A stretch of 64,000 nucleotides of DNA, taken from NCBI RefSeq assembly GCF_021538615.1, contig NZ_JAJHIZ010000003.1, forward strand, positions 1,612,001 through 1,676,000. Reading direction: 5' to 3'. The translations under genes were made by a program, and so were the position numbers. Of the stretch, positions 44,878-53,825 are shown in pieces (position 1 is the stretch's first letter; every line of letters begins with the position of its first letter). Source of the DNA: Niabella agricola (lineage in GTDB: Bacteria > Bacteroidota > Bacteroidia > Chitinophagales > Chitinophagaceae). The notes under the pieces were generated by a model. That model was not told the DNA's origin and searched no databases. It worked only from the letters and a program-made list of their open reading frames with translations.

Positions 44878-45324
44878 GAGTACTTTGTAAGATGTTGTAA
44901 CCACTATTCTCGGGCCTTTCTATGGATTGAAAAATATGGAAAGAATTATCGAGAAAATTCTCTAAAATTTTCCATCTTTTCCTTGGGGATACCCTTGCCT
45001 GAATGCGATCTTTATACCGGCGGATATACAGCCATTGCGATAAAACCTCGGGAACAACGCCGGCAAAGCTGCAGGTATTTTCGCAACCAACCAGGCCCTC
45101 CAGACTGTTTACGGCTCCTGGTGCTATAAGACATAAGAATTTCTGCAAAGCCAGCCTCAAAGCCAATGGCGATCGGGGACTACCCAAAAGGGTAAATAGA
45201 AAAGACTTGTCTGCAGCCAGGGTAAACAATTTTCATCGCCTGAAATAATAGCCGTGTTATTTGCCATTACTCTTAACAATCAAAGTTTTTAAGGGAATCT
45301 TTTTACTGCAAAAAAGACCAAAAA
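44878..45324. other. Intergenic stretch, no gene supported
   Basis: Open frames on both strands in this stretch have no recognisable domain and overlap each other, so none is called. A decayed gene is possible, given the long minus-strand frame through 45229, but nothing in it could be matched. Confidence 0.4.
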
Positions 45325-45669
45325 ATGAATCTGAAAAATTTCCTCAAAAAAAACGTGTTACCGATCGCTGCTGTTGTGATTGCAATTGTCGTGATGTCAT
45401 TCAAGCTGGCGGGCAGTTCCAGTGAAAATACGAAGCTGGTAGATTACAAATGGTTCATGATCAGTGCAGGCTACGACCTTTCCGACCCTGTACTTCGGAC
45501 CGATGCGGTTTATATAAGCACCGGCCCCACTCCTCCTGCAGGCACAGGCTGTGGCACCACCGGGATACACCAATGTGTATCTGGTTTTAATGTAAGCCAG
45601 GTCAATGCGTCTAACCAGCTGAAGGATGACAACCAGGTACCAGCACAAACACCAAGAAAGCGGACCTAG
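45325..45669 (+). CDS. DUF6520-like small exported protein
   Basis: A 114-residue protein with a basic start and one N-terminal hydrophobic helix (VLPIAAVVIAIVVMSFKLAG). A short, Cys-containing mature part follows (GTGCGTTGIHQC), ending in a basic tail. This layout matches the DUF6520 family of Bacteroidota. The function is unknown; members often occur near TlpA/SusCD genes, as here. A perfect terminator follows 19 bp later. Confidence 0.68.
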   Translation: MNLKNFLKKNVLPIAAVVIAIVVMSFKLAGSSSENTKLVDYKWFMISAGYDLSDPVLRTDAVYISTGPTPPAGTGCGTTGIHQCVSGFNVSQVNASNQLKDDNQVPAQTPRKRT

Positions 45670-45688
45670 CAGGTCTTTCACCGAATGC

Positions 45689-45716
45689 AATAAAAGGGGC
45701 GCCTGCCCCTTTTATT
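45689..45716. terminator. Bidirectional intrinsic terminator
   Basis: A perfect 12-bp stem, AATAAAAGGGGC and GCCCCTTTTATT with loop GCCT. A-rich and T-rich flanks allow use in both directions, between the convergent DUF6520-like gene and the lipoprotein gene. Confidence 0.9.
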
Positions 45717-45773
45717 TTGATTTATGCTACAACTAGCAGATGACCTAAAACACTATCAATGCCGGAAAAGCGC

Positions 45774-46418
45774 TCACCCGTTCTGCTGAACAGTTTTGAA
45801 AAATTTTGCTTTTACTCTTGATGAAGCACTGACAAAGAACCCCAGCTTATCAAGGGTCGCTCTGTTTACTGCGTCCATGCTGTGCACCTGTACGTCGTTA
45901 ATGTAAAAACGGGTTGTTCCGCCAGCCTGCTCTATCCGCAGTTTATTATAATCATTCAACAGGATATTGTTGTCCCGAACCCAGTCGTTAAAATAAACCC
46001 ATTCCCCCCTCGACCTGTTGTACTCGCCAAGCCGCCAATACCCGTCAAATGTCACCATAAATACGTAATAATCTGATTGGGCGCTCCAAACGAGTCCGCC
46101 AATTCCGTTTTCGGGTATGGTGCTAAGGTTATCAATTTTCACAATGGCTTCGACAGTCATTTTTGAAGTGGGGCCGGAAAAAAAGTTATCGGCCATACTG
46201 TATAACACGCCGCCGTTACTCCCTTCCATCCAATACTGACCGTTCTGATAAAACGCCTTGCTGCCGTTTGCAATCGTGCCGGTCTGCCATTTACCATCGT
46301 CATTACTGAAACTGGTCTGGTAAAGGACAGTTTCTTTTGGCGTTGTCGTTTCGTCTTTCTTACAGGAGCATAAAAAAGTAAAAAAGAAGGCCAGTGTTAC
46401 AAGGGTTATCTGTTTCAT
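45774..46418 (-). CDS. Lipoprotein with concanavalin/LamG-like domain
   Basis: 214 residues with a lipoprotein signal (lipobox FLCSC at residues 14-18). The mature part is beta-rich and resembles a jelly-roll carbohydrate-binding fold: YQTSFSNDDGKWQTGTIANG, YYVFMVTFDGYWRLGEYNR, RFYINDVQVHSM. Such surface lipoproteins often follow susD and bind the cognate ligand. It lies 72 bp downstream of susD on the same strand. Confidence 0.7.
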   Translation of the reverse strand: MKQITLVTLAFFFTFLCSCKKDETTTPKETVLYQTSFSNDDGKWQTGTIANGSKAFYQNGQYWMEGSNGGVLYSMADNFFSGPTSKMTVEAIVKIDNLSTIPENGIGGLVWSAQSDYYVFMVTFDGYWRLGEYNRSRGEWVYFNDWVRDNNILLNDYNKLRIEQAGGTTRFYINDVQVHSMDAVNRATLDKLGFFVSASSRVKAKFFKTVQQNG

Positions 46419-46490
46419 TGCATAATGAATTTAGCTTCAAAGCTCAGGAGTGCCCGTCATGCGAACAATACTCCTTTGGGAGTATTTTTG

Positions 46491-47858
46491 TCAATATCCC
46501 GGGTTCTGCACCAGGTTCGGATCAGCGGTAAGCTCCAGCTGTGGTATGGGAAATAACTTTGCTGTTCCTGCCCAGCCTGGCTTCAAACCGGACAGCACCG
46601 CATCCGCCTTGCCTGTACGCTTCAGGTCAAACCAGCGGTTGCCCCATTCGCAAAACAGCTCCGATCGCCGCTCACGCGCAATTGCATCCAGTACCATGCT
46701 TTTATCCCCGACGGGCATATCGCCAAGTCCTGCTCGCTGTCTTACAAGATTCACATCGGCCGTTGCAGCAGCCAGATCACCCAGCTGCACCGCCGCCTCT
46801 GCCCTTACCAAGTACTGTTCGGCAAGCCGGAGCACCGTGTACTGCTCCGGTGTCCCTATTCCTGATTCTGCGTTCTTATACTTATATGGATAGGGATACG
46901 CAATACCATCAATTATATTAACGCTGATCCACTGCTCTTTGCGGTTGTCTCCGGGCTCAAAGACATTAAAGAGCGTATCTGTGATGATATACGGCGGAAC
47001 GATATCCGGTGCCCCAGGTAAGAAGCTGTAGCCCTCCCAGGTCTCCCGGCCGGGCACAACAGGAACGAGCGCCCAGATCGTTTCCTGGCTACCGGTTGTA
47101 AATACACCTGCGGGATTGGCTTCCAGCTGAAACAGTCCGCTTGTTATTACTTCATCCGCCATTTGTCTCGCCTGATCATATTGCTGTTGATATAGAAGCA
47201 CCTTTGCCAGCAGCGCGGTAGCGGCATAATACGATACCATGCCCGGTTGCAGCGCATCTTTTTCCAGGTACTGCCGGGCGAACCGAAGATCTTGTTCTAC
47301 CTGCGCATACACAAGCGCAGGCTCGGTTCTTACCGCAGCTTTGTTGGTACTGTAGTCTGTGGTGGTCAGTAAGGGCACTGCGCCGTAAAGATTGACCAGG
47401 TTGAAATAAAAAAAGGCGCGTAGGGTCTTTGCTTCCGCGACCAGGCTGTTCATCGCATGCCCTGATATGCCGGTGCTGCCTTCTATTCCCTCGATACAGG
47501 CATTGGCTTTATAGATCAGCTCATAGGCCTGGAACCATAGCGCATAATTGTTTTCATTCAACGGGTCGATATGGTTGTCGAAGAACTCATAAGCTGGCGG
47601 ATTATCCGGCGTTACCTTGAGCTCATCGGCCGATAACCCGGCATGCAGCGTAATACCACCACTGCCAAAACCCAGCGTTGCCTCCATCATGCCGATATAA
47701 ATACCGGTAAGGGCATGCCTCGCGTTTACACTATCGCTGAACACCGTTTCCGTGGTCAGCTCGTTTCCGGGGGGATCTACTGCTACAAATTTCTTGCAGG
47801 AGGCCGTTGCCAATAGGAAAAGGCCTGTTATTGTTGTTATTCTGATATAGTTTTTCAT
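46491..47858 (-). CDS. SusD/RagB-family nutrient-binding lipoprotein
   Basis: 455 residues from the ATG at 47858, which begins the lipoprotein signal (MKNYIRITTITGLFLLATASC). It has the TPR-rich SusD fold, including FYFNLVNLYGAVPLLTT and a C-terminal EWGNRWFDLKRTGKADAVL segment typical of SusD. It forms the lid over the SusC transporter. The start lies 4 bp after the SusC stop, so the pair is coupled. The substrate is not a given: no glycoside hydrolase is encoded nearby, and a TlpA-like protein is. Confidence 0.93.
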   Translation of the reverse strand: MKNYIRITTITGLFLLATASCKKFVAVDPPGNELTTETVFSDSVNARHALTGIYIGMMEATLGFGSGGITLHAGLSADELKVTPDNPPAYEFFDNHIDPLNENNYALWFQAYELIYKANACIEGIEGSTGISGHAMNSLVAEAKTLRAFFYFNLVNLYGAVPLLTTTDYSTNKAAVRTEPALVYAQVEQDLRFARQYLEKDALQPGMVSYYAATALLAKVLLYQQQYDQARQMADEVITSGLFQLEANPAGVFTTGSQETIWALVPVVPGRETWEGYSFLPGAPDIVPPYIITDTLFNVFEPGDNRKEQWISVNIIDGIAYPYPYKYKNAESGIGTPEQYTVLRLAEQYLVRAEAAVQLGDLAAATADVNLVRQRAGLGDMPVGDKSMVLDAIARERRSELFCEWGNRWFDLKRTGKADAVLSGLKPGWAGTAKLFPIPQLELTADPNLVQNPGY

Positions 47859-47862
47859 CGTG

Positions 47863-50800
47863 CTAAAATTTAAGTTGCAAACCACCGGTAAAGGATTTTA
47901 GCGGCGGTACGCCGTAAAAGCTTTGCGTTTCGGGATCATTGCCTTTATACCCGGTAATCGTAAACAGGTTTTGGGCGGTGATAAAAAGGCGTAGCGTGCT
48001 CATTTTGGGTTTCCTTATTTTGGTGACGGGCAGGTCATAGGACAGGGCGATCGTTCTTACTTTTAGAAAGGAAGCATCGCTGTATACCGCGTCCGACTCC
48101 ACAAAATACCGGGCTGTCCTGCCTGCTTCGCTACCGGCGCTGCTGCTGTATTTCTGGAAGGCGGCCGCGTCGCCTTCCTTTTGCCAGCGATCCAGCAGGG
48201 CAGCAGGAAAATTAAATTTCTGACCTGGCGCACGAGTGTAAGCCTGTCCCAGGTAATTGATGCCCATTTGCTTTCTGAACTCGAGGAATATATCCAGCTG
48301 CAGCCTGCCATAGGTAATGCTGTTCATCAGCCCACCGTAAAACTTAGGATCGCGGCTGCCGATATAAGACCGGTCATTGAAATCTCCGTTGCCAGCATCT
48401 TCCGGTTTGCTGGTCAGCGTTCCGTCCTTTTTATAGAATTGAAATAAACCGGTGGCCGGGTCAACACCAGCATAACGGTACTTATACAGTGCACCTAATG
48501 GCATGCCTTCCTGGTAGGTGGTTGCATAGGCTGACTCTTCCAGCCCGGGGAAGGAAAGCAGCTTGTTCTTTGGTAGGGTGATATTAAAGGAAGCATTCCA
48601 GCTGAACTTTTCCCGCTTAATTACCGTGCCTTGCAGCATCAGCTCCAGGCCGGTATTCTCTACCAACGCATTCCAGTTTTGTAGTACGGTACTAAAACCG
48701 GTGATGGCCGGCAGCGAGTAATTCACCAATTGGTTGCCGGAACGGTTGCGGTACCAGGCAGCAGTAAAGAGTACCCGGTCTCCTGCAAAGCCCAGCTCTA
48801 AACCGATCTCCAGTTTTTTGGTGCTGGCCCAGCTAAAACCGGGGTTATACAAGTTGAGGGGATAGTAGCCGCTCTCCCCGTTATAGCTGTATTGAGAAGG
48901 CTGCCAGCGGGAAAGGAAATTATAATCACCGATAGCGTCCGAACCGGCTACGCCATAGCTGGCCCTGATCTTACCGTAGCTCAGAAAGCTAAGATTGTCT
49001 TTTACAAACTGCTCCTCTCGGAAGAGCCAACCCGCCCCCACAGAACCAAAATTGCCAAATTGTTTGCCTGGCCCAAACCGGCTGCTGCCATCCCGCCGAA
49101 AGTTCAGGCTGAGCAGGTATTTATCGCTATAGTTGAGCTTCAGTCTGCCGAACAGGGCAGCATAGCGGTATTCAGAAAACTGGTCAGAAGCGCTCTTTTC
49201 TGCTGCGCCGGAAATGGACTTGATCAGCTCATCGCTTACAAAGCCTGAACCATACATTTCCGTGCTCTTGTGCTGATTCTGCTGGAAGGTACTGCCAAGC
49301 ATGATGCTGCCGCTTAAGCGGCCAAAGCCTCTTTTGTATTCCGCCTGCGGCTCTATGATCCAGGTAGTATAACTATTGGTACCGAACTGCGCTGTAGCGA
49401 TCGGCGCATCGTCAGGGTTTTGCGAGGCTAGCGGGTAAGCGGAGTACTCATTGCTGCCAAGGGTGCTGATACCGAAGCTGGACTTCAGGTAGAGGCCGGT
49501 TACCGGCTGGTAGCTCAACAGGACATTGCTGTTGAGCATATTGCTTTTGGTCTCGTATTTTCTCTTCAGGTAAGCATAGGGGTTAAAGGCGGTGCCGCCG
49601 CCATCAAGCGAAACGCCTTTGTAACGCCATAACAGGCTACCGTCCGGGTTTACCGGCTCCGGGAAATTAGGCGGCAGGGTTGCCGTCAGCAGCAGATCGG
49701 TAGCAGAAGAGGTATTGTTGCTGCCATAGCTGTAATTAGCAGACAGGTCGAACGAAAATTTCCGGTCATTGGTATTATGATGCAGCCCCAGGAGTGCGCC
49801 CAGGTGTTGGTCTAAAAAGTCACCGGGAAAAGTAAACTGGTTATTGCTATAGCTGGCCCCAAAACGGAACTGGGTATTTTTGTTGCCGCCGCTTAGTGAA
49901 GTATTGACATTTGTATTCCAGGCTGCCTGCGAAAAACGGTCCTTCCAGTTAATATTCCTCTTTGAATCGAATATAAGCAGATCAGGCGCATAGGCTTTTG
50001 CTGCGGGATCAACAGAGGGGGTTAAACCATCATTCTTAAACGCTTCCCTCCTTGCTGCAAGATATTGTTGCGTGCTGGCCATCGGCATTCCTTTTGGTAC
50101 AAAAGAAATACCCGTGCGTACGCTTACATCCAGCGTTGTTTTACCCTCTTTGCCTTTCTTGGTCGTGATCAGGATCACCCCATTGCCACCTTTGGAGCCA
50201 TAGATAGCTGTTGCGTCCGCATCCCGCAGGATCTCTATGCTTTCAATATCAGCGGGGGCGATGCTGGCAAAGGGACTGAGACCGCCGTAGGGATTAGCGA
50301 CATCCCGGCCAGCGCCCGGCGCGATCACGGAGGAGAATTGGTTGATATTGGCGTTTTGCGGCGCAAAGGGCACGCCGTCAACAATAAAAAGCGGGTTATC
50401 GATCCCTTGCACAGCGCCCAGGTTTGTCGTGATCGTGTTCTGCCCCCTAACCTGTACCGTATAACCGCCGCCGGGTACGCCGCTGGTGGCGTTGATCACC
50501 AGGCCCGGCGACCTGCCCTGCAGAGCGGTCAGCGGATTAGAGACGGCTTGCTTTTCTATGTCCTCAGCTTTGATCTTGGTTACGGAACCTAAATTATAGC
50601 GCTGGGTGTTTGTTCCATAGGCCACTACCTGCACTTCGTCCAGCGCGGAGGCTTTGCGGTGCAGCGTGATCGTTACGTCTTTGCTCCCCCCTGATGCTAT
50701 TTCCTGTTCCTCCATTGCTACAGCGGTAACGATCAGCACAGTGCCGCTATCGGCGTCGTCCACAGTAAACCGTCCGAACTCATCGGTAAGGGTCTGCATA

Positions 50801-50931
50801 CCGTTGTGTTTTACAGTGATCGTAACAGCAGGCAGCGGCTGCCGTTCTTCGTCCTGAACGGTGCCGGTCAACGTTTGTGCGTAACCGGTAAAGGAAGCAA
50901 TAAGGCCCCCCAATAATAAAAAGTACTTCAT
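47863..50931 (-). CDS. SusC/RagA-family TonB-dependent outer-membrane transporter
   Basis: 1022 residues. The signal peptide is followed by a carboxypeptidase-D-like domain (about 20-95) and the plug (about 110-230: VQVVAYGTNTQRYNLGSVTKI, with LQGRSPGLVI and IEILRDADATAIYGSKGGNG). The beta-barrel runs to the C-terminal Phe (GGLQLKF). It imports a ligand captured by SusD, powered by TonB. It is transcribed with the TlpA-like gene upstream (17-bp gap) and susD downstream. Confidence 0.95.
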   Translation of the reverse strand: MKYFLLLGGLIASFTGYAQTLTGTVQDEERQPLPAVTITVKHNGMQTLTDEFGRFTVDDADSGTVLIVTAVAMEEQEIASGGSKDVTITLHRKASALDEVQVVAYGTNTQRYNLGSVTKIKAEDIEKQAVSNPLTALQGRSPGLVINATSGVPGGGYTVQVRGQNTITTNLGAVQGIDNPLFIVDGVPFAPQNANINQFSSVIAPGAGRDVANPYGGLSPFASIAPADIESIEILRDADATAIYGSKGGNGVILITTKKGKEGKTTLDVSVRTGISFVPKGMPMASTQQYLAARREAFKNDGLTPSVDPAAKAYAPDLLIFDSKRNINWKDRFSQAAWNTNVNTSLSGGNKNTQFRFGASYSNNQFTFPGDFLDQHLGALLGLHHNTNDRKFSFDLSANYSYGSNNTSSATDLLLTATLPPNFPEPVNPDGSLLWRYKGVSLDGGGTAFNPYAYLKRKYETKSNMLNSNVLLSYQPVTGLYLKSSFGISTLGSNEYSAYPLASQNPDDAPIATAQFGTNSYTTWIIEPQAEYKRGFGRLSGSIMLGSTFQQNQHKSTEMYGSGFVSDELIKSISGAAEKSASDQFSEYRYAALFGRLKLNYSDKYLLSLNFRRDGSSRFGPGKQFGNFGSVGAGWLFREEQFVKDNLSFLSYGKIRASYGVAGSDAIGDYNFLSRWQPSQYSYNGESGYYPLNLYNPGFSWASTKKLEIGLELGFAGDRVLFTAAWYRNRSGNQLVNYSLPAITGFSTVLQNWNALVENTGLELMLQGTVIKREKFSWNASFNITLPKNKLLSFPGLEESAYATTYQEGMPLGALYKYRYAGVDPATGLFQFYKKDGTLTSKPEDAGNGDFNDRSYIGSRDPKFYGGLMNSITYGRLQLDIFLEFRKQMGINYLGQAYTRAPGQKFNFPAALLDRWQKEGDAAAFQKYSSSAGSEAGRTARYFVESDAVYSDASFLKVRTIALSYDLPVTKIRKPKMSTLRLFITAQNLFTITGYKGNDPETQSFYGVPPLKSFTGGLQLKF

Positions 50932-50948
50932 ATCCTGGTATTTTAATG

Positions 50949-52259
50949 TTAGTGTTTATCAGCAATCGTTACCACATCAATTGCTTTGTTTTCTTTCACC
51001 AGCTTAAAGCCCTGGGCAGAAAGGTTTTCCTGTAGCGCCTTTATATCGCGCAGGTTGGCGGGCAGCGTCAGCGTTACCGGTTCGGTTATGCCGGTCTCGT
51101 CAATAAATGGCTCGTTATTGGCCTCTTCCAGGTGCTTCAGCAGGTTGCGCAACTGGTCGTTATTGAAGTAAACCGGCACGTCCAGGTGTTCATACATATT
51201 GGTCCAGCGCGATTGGCCTTTTGCTGCGCTGATCGCTTTTTGCGGGCTTACCGCCTTCAGCACCCAGCAGGGCACGGTCTGTTGTGAGCGGGTTACCGTC
51301 AATGAAAAGTATCGTTCCAGGTCCTTTTGCATCAGCTGCCGCGCCTGCTCGTAAGGCATGGGGGGTATTTCCATCTCGTAGGTATAATATATATCGTCCT
51401 CTCTGCCTGTTTCCGCGAACAATGCGGTATCCGACTGCTTCAACACTGTCCTGGCCCGGCTGATCCTCAAAAATTCGGGATAGGCAAAGCGAAAGAGCTG
51501 CATCATGGTCACATTCACATAGGTGAGCTTGGTTATAAGCCCCTGTTCATTTGCAGAAGGGCCACCACTGTTGTGAACACCGGGCAGGTAGCGGGTAAGA
51601 ATGGAGCTATACACACAGGCCGGCCTCGGGCCGCCATTGCCCTCTTTAAAGAGTGGTTGGCCGGGATCATAAGCAAAAACGGGTTGTTGTACTATCGCCT
51701 TGCCGCTGCTGCCAATGAACTTTTCGATCCCGGTGGCGGCTATATCTTCCGCTGTCGCTACCTGTATCACCCGGCCATTTTTCAGGAGCGCATAATGCGG
51801 TAATGCATCGTGTGGAAACAAACCGGAAAGCAGGGTATCGCTCACCACGGACATAAACCGGTAGGCATCGCTGCGTTTTTTTAGAAAATGCTCCACTTTT
51901 GCCGGATCGTCTTTCGTTGTCGTGCTATTGACGAGCAGGACGGTAACGCTGTCCCGCCTGCCTATTTGCATTTTATACAGCACCGGCATTTTTTGCGTAC
52001 AGGTAGTACACCAGGTAGCCCAGAAGTCCAGCAGGATCAGCTTGTCTTTATAATCGGCAAGCCTTACCGTGGTTTTGCCTTCAGGATGGTTGGCAACCTC
52101 AAGCGGCGCCGTCCATACTGCGGGGGGAATCCCGTCACCGCCCTTTAGCTGCGCAGGTAGGGATTTGGGCAAACTAAAAAAGGGAATACTTGCTGCGACC
52201 AGTAAGCGCATGAGGTTTGGCTTCGGGCATGGACTGCCCGTTACGTGGTAAACGTTCAT
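50949..52259 (-). CDS. TlpA-like thioredoxin protein with C-terminal DUF3738-like region
   Basis: About 436 residues from the ATG at 52259. A signal peptide ending near LPKSLPAQ is followed by a thioredoxin domain (LLDFWATWCTTCTQKMPVL, CxxC intact, about residue 80). The C-terminal half resembles the TIGR03435/DUF3738 family (MQLFRFAYPEFLRI, then VPVYFNNDQLRNLLKHLEE). It is the first gene of the minus-strand unit with susC, susD and the lipoprotein. The pairing suggests a substrate or transporter step that depends on thiol chemistry, perhaps peptides rather than glycans; that is inference. Confidence 0.8.
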   Translation of the reverse strand: MNVYHVTGSPCPKPNLMRLLVAASIPFFSLPKSLPAQLKGGDGIPPAVWTAPLEVANHPEGKTTVRLADYKDKLILLDFWATWCTTCTQKMPVLYKMQIGRRDSVTVLLVNSTTTKDDPAKVEHFLKKRSDAYRFMSVVSDTLLSGLFPHDALPHYALLKNGRVIQVATAEDIAATGIEKFIGSSGKAIVQQPVFAYDPGQPLFKEGNGGPRPACVYSSILTRYLPGVHNSGGPSANEQGLITKLTYVNVTMMQLFRFAYPEFLRISRARTVLKQSDTALFAETGREDDIYYTYEMEIPPMPYEQARQLMQKDLERYFSLTVTRSQQTVPCWVLKAVSPQKAISAAKGQSRWTNMYEHLDVPVYFNNDQLRNLLKHLEEANNEPFIDETGITEPVTLTLPANLRDIKALQENLSAQGFKLVKENKAIDVVTIADKH

Positions 52260-52819
52260 TTTTGGAAGGTTTAGAAAAATCAAAAAATCGAAGCCGGCCG
52301 GCTGCTCCGGGGCCGGCCATAAGCTACCGGAGGCCCCGGCAATTGCACTACTGTTTTAGTATTATTGTAAAAAAGCCGACCGCTTTACCACCTGCGTTTT
52401 GCGGGGTACAGAAAAAGCCACTATCTTAGCTTTGCGATTTTCCAAGACATAGCACTATCCTCTCCCTTCGTCATAGGCATATTGTACGGAGGGGCAAAGG
52501 GTCGGCTACAGGCAAAGCTTCCGGGCAAACGAGCGTAAAACGCTCTGCCTGGCGGCTACCAGCCTGTTTAATTTTTATACGCTACATAAGCGGGTAAAAA
52601 TGTTCTTAAAATAATGGTACTGTTTAACCTGGGGATCTTACCGGCGTTGGTCCGCCTTTAATTAAGTACGACCCCGAACCGGGCTTGTTTTCAAAATTGG
52701 TCGTTTTGTTTACCAGGCCGCTATGAAATGTCACCGAAAGGCATTCCATATTAAAAAGCAAATATAAAAATAATAGTCGAACCGTCCAAATATCACGGAG
52801 CGATTTTAAATATTTCAAG
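52260..52819. other. Gene-free stretch with a long hairpin at 52509-52566
   Basis: No gene is seen. It contains nested complementary arms: CCGGGCA (52521-52527) with TGCCTGG (52546-52552), GAGCGT (52531-52536) with ACGCTC (52540-52545), and an outer CAGGC (52509-52513) with GCCTG (52562-52566), followed by a T-rich run. This could be a structured RNA or a terminator. The start region of the HTH gene follows. Confidence 0.5.
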
Positions 52820-53338
52820 TTGATTTCAGAAAACCAACGATTCAGAAACATTATCCGGAAATACCGTGAGCATTTCAACTTGACCCAGAACGACATGGCT
52901 AAACTTATGGGCATTAAGGAAAGCGCTTACAGGATGATGGAGAATGGGCGGGGCAATATAGACATGGATAAAATTCAACTGATCGCAAGGGTTTATGGCT
53001 TAAAGACGTGGGAATTGATAAATCCCGCTCAAAGGATACCGGGGCAAGAACAGCTGCCGCCTCAAACACGGAAACTTGTCGTTGCCAACAAAGATATCAT
53101 CAGGGTACCTAGGGACATGGGATTGCAGCTACCTGAAAAAATAAACTCCGTATTAGATTCCGGTAAACTGCCGGAGGAATTTACATCGTCGGATATCTGG
53201 TCGCTGCTCGCTGAAAACACAAGAAAGAAAGTAAAAACAACGCGGATAACGGATCTGCTAACTAAGGGTACTCTAAAGGCTAAGGTCGAAGAAACAGATT
53301 CAAAAAGAAGCCGGGAAAAACTTTACCGACTGAAGTAA
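52820..53338 (+). CDS. XRE-family helix-turn-helix regulator
   Basis: A 172-residue protein with an N-terminal XRE HTH (about residues 6-62: IIRKYREHFNLTQNDMAKLMG, then YRMMENGRGNID). The rest is a Lys/Arg-rich tail ending in SKRSREKLYRLK. The start is TTG at 52820; no ATG lies upstream in frame that would suit. It is 11 bp ahead of the transglutaminase-like gene, in the same direction, so the two form a pair. The HTH probably autoregulates the pair; other roles are unknown. Confidence 0.8.
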   Translation: MISENQRFRNIIRKYREHFNLTQNDMAKLMGIKESAYRMMENGRGNIDMDKIQLIARVYGLKTWELINPAQRIPGQEQLPPQTRKLVVANKDIIRVPRDMGLQLPEKINSVLDSGKLPEEFTSSDIWSLLAENTRKKVKTTRITDLLTKGTLKAKVEETDSKRSREKLYRLK

Positions 53339-53349
53339 AAGATAAGCAT

Positions 53350-53820
53350 ATGGATAACCAAACTTTACAAGAGGTAGTTACTGAAGTACTAAGGATTGTA
53401 CCGCAAAGGCCATTCCTTTGCCTTCCTATGTCTGCCATGCTTTACACTGTTTTGAAAGATCGTTCTCTTGCAGAAGCATCACTGGTAACCGGAGATTTAT
53501 ACTATAAGGGGAATCCCATTTTTAAGCAGGATTTTTCTATAAAGGATGCCAAAGACGGCATTCCTGAAACTTGGGGCGGCCACAGCTGGGTAAAAGCCGA
53601 TGGCCTGATTGTGGACATATCATTTTTTCGGACCCTATACTCCGATAAATTTACAAAGCCATTTAAGCTAAATTTAATTGCTGAATTTGGTCAAGGAAGA
53701 GGATGCTTGATAGTAGACGAACAGCACCTACCCGGCTATATTTTGCAATACCGACAGGTTGAAGTTTTGGACGACGACCTGGCAACGGGCATTATTAAGG
53801 GTTACAAACAGCTTTTGTAG
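53350..53820 (+). CDS. Transglutaminase-like (Cys-His-Asp) protein paired with an HTH regulator
   Basis: 156 residues, no signal peptide. A Cys-His-Asp triad is visible: Cys24 (RPFLCLPMSAML), His78 (WGGHSWVKADG) and Asp89 (IVDISFF), with spacing like bacterial transglutaminase-like cysteine peptidases. Family membership is inferred from this pattern only. It lies 11 bp behind the HTH gene. The arrangement recalls regulator-peptidase pairs such as those with ImmA-like metallopeptidases, or a toxin-antitoxin unit, but with cysteine chemistry; both ideas are inference. Confidence 0.62.
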   Translation: MDNQTLQEVVTEVLRIVPQRPFLCLPMSAMLYTVLKDRSLAEASLVTGDLYYKGNPIFKQDFSIKDAKDGIPETWGGHSWVKADGLIVDISFFRTLYSDKFTKPFKLNLIAEFGQGRGCLIVDEQHLPGYILQYRQVEVLDDDLATGIIKGYKQLL

Positions 53821-53825
53821 CAAGG

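Noticed and set aside
44720..45229. Minus-strand frame of about 169 residues between the AraC and DUF6520-like genes
   Set aside because: Overlaps the AraC gene end and shows no recognisable domain; a decayed gene cannot be excluded.
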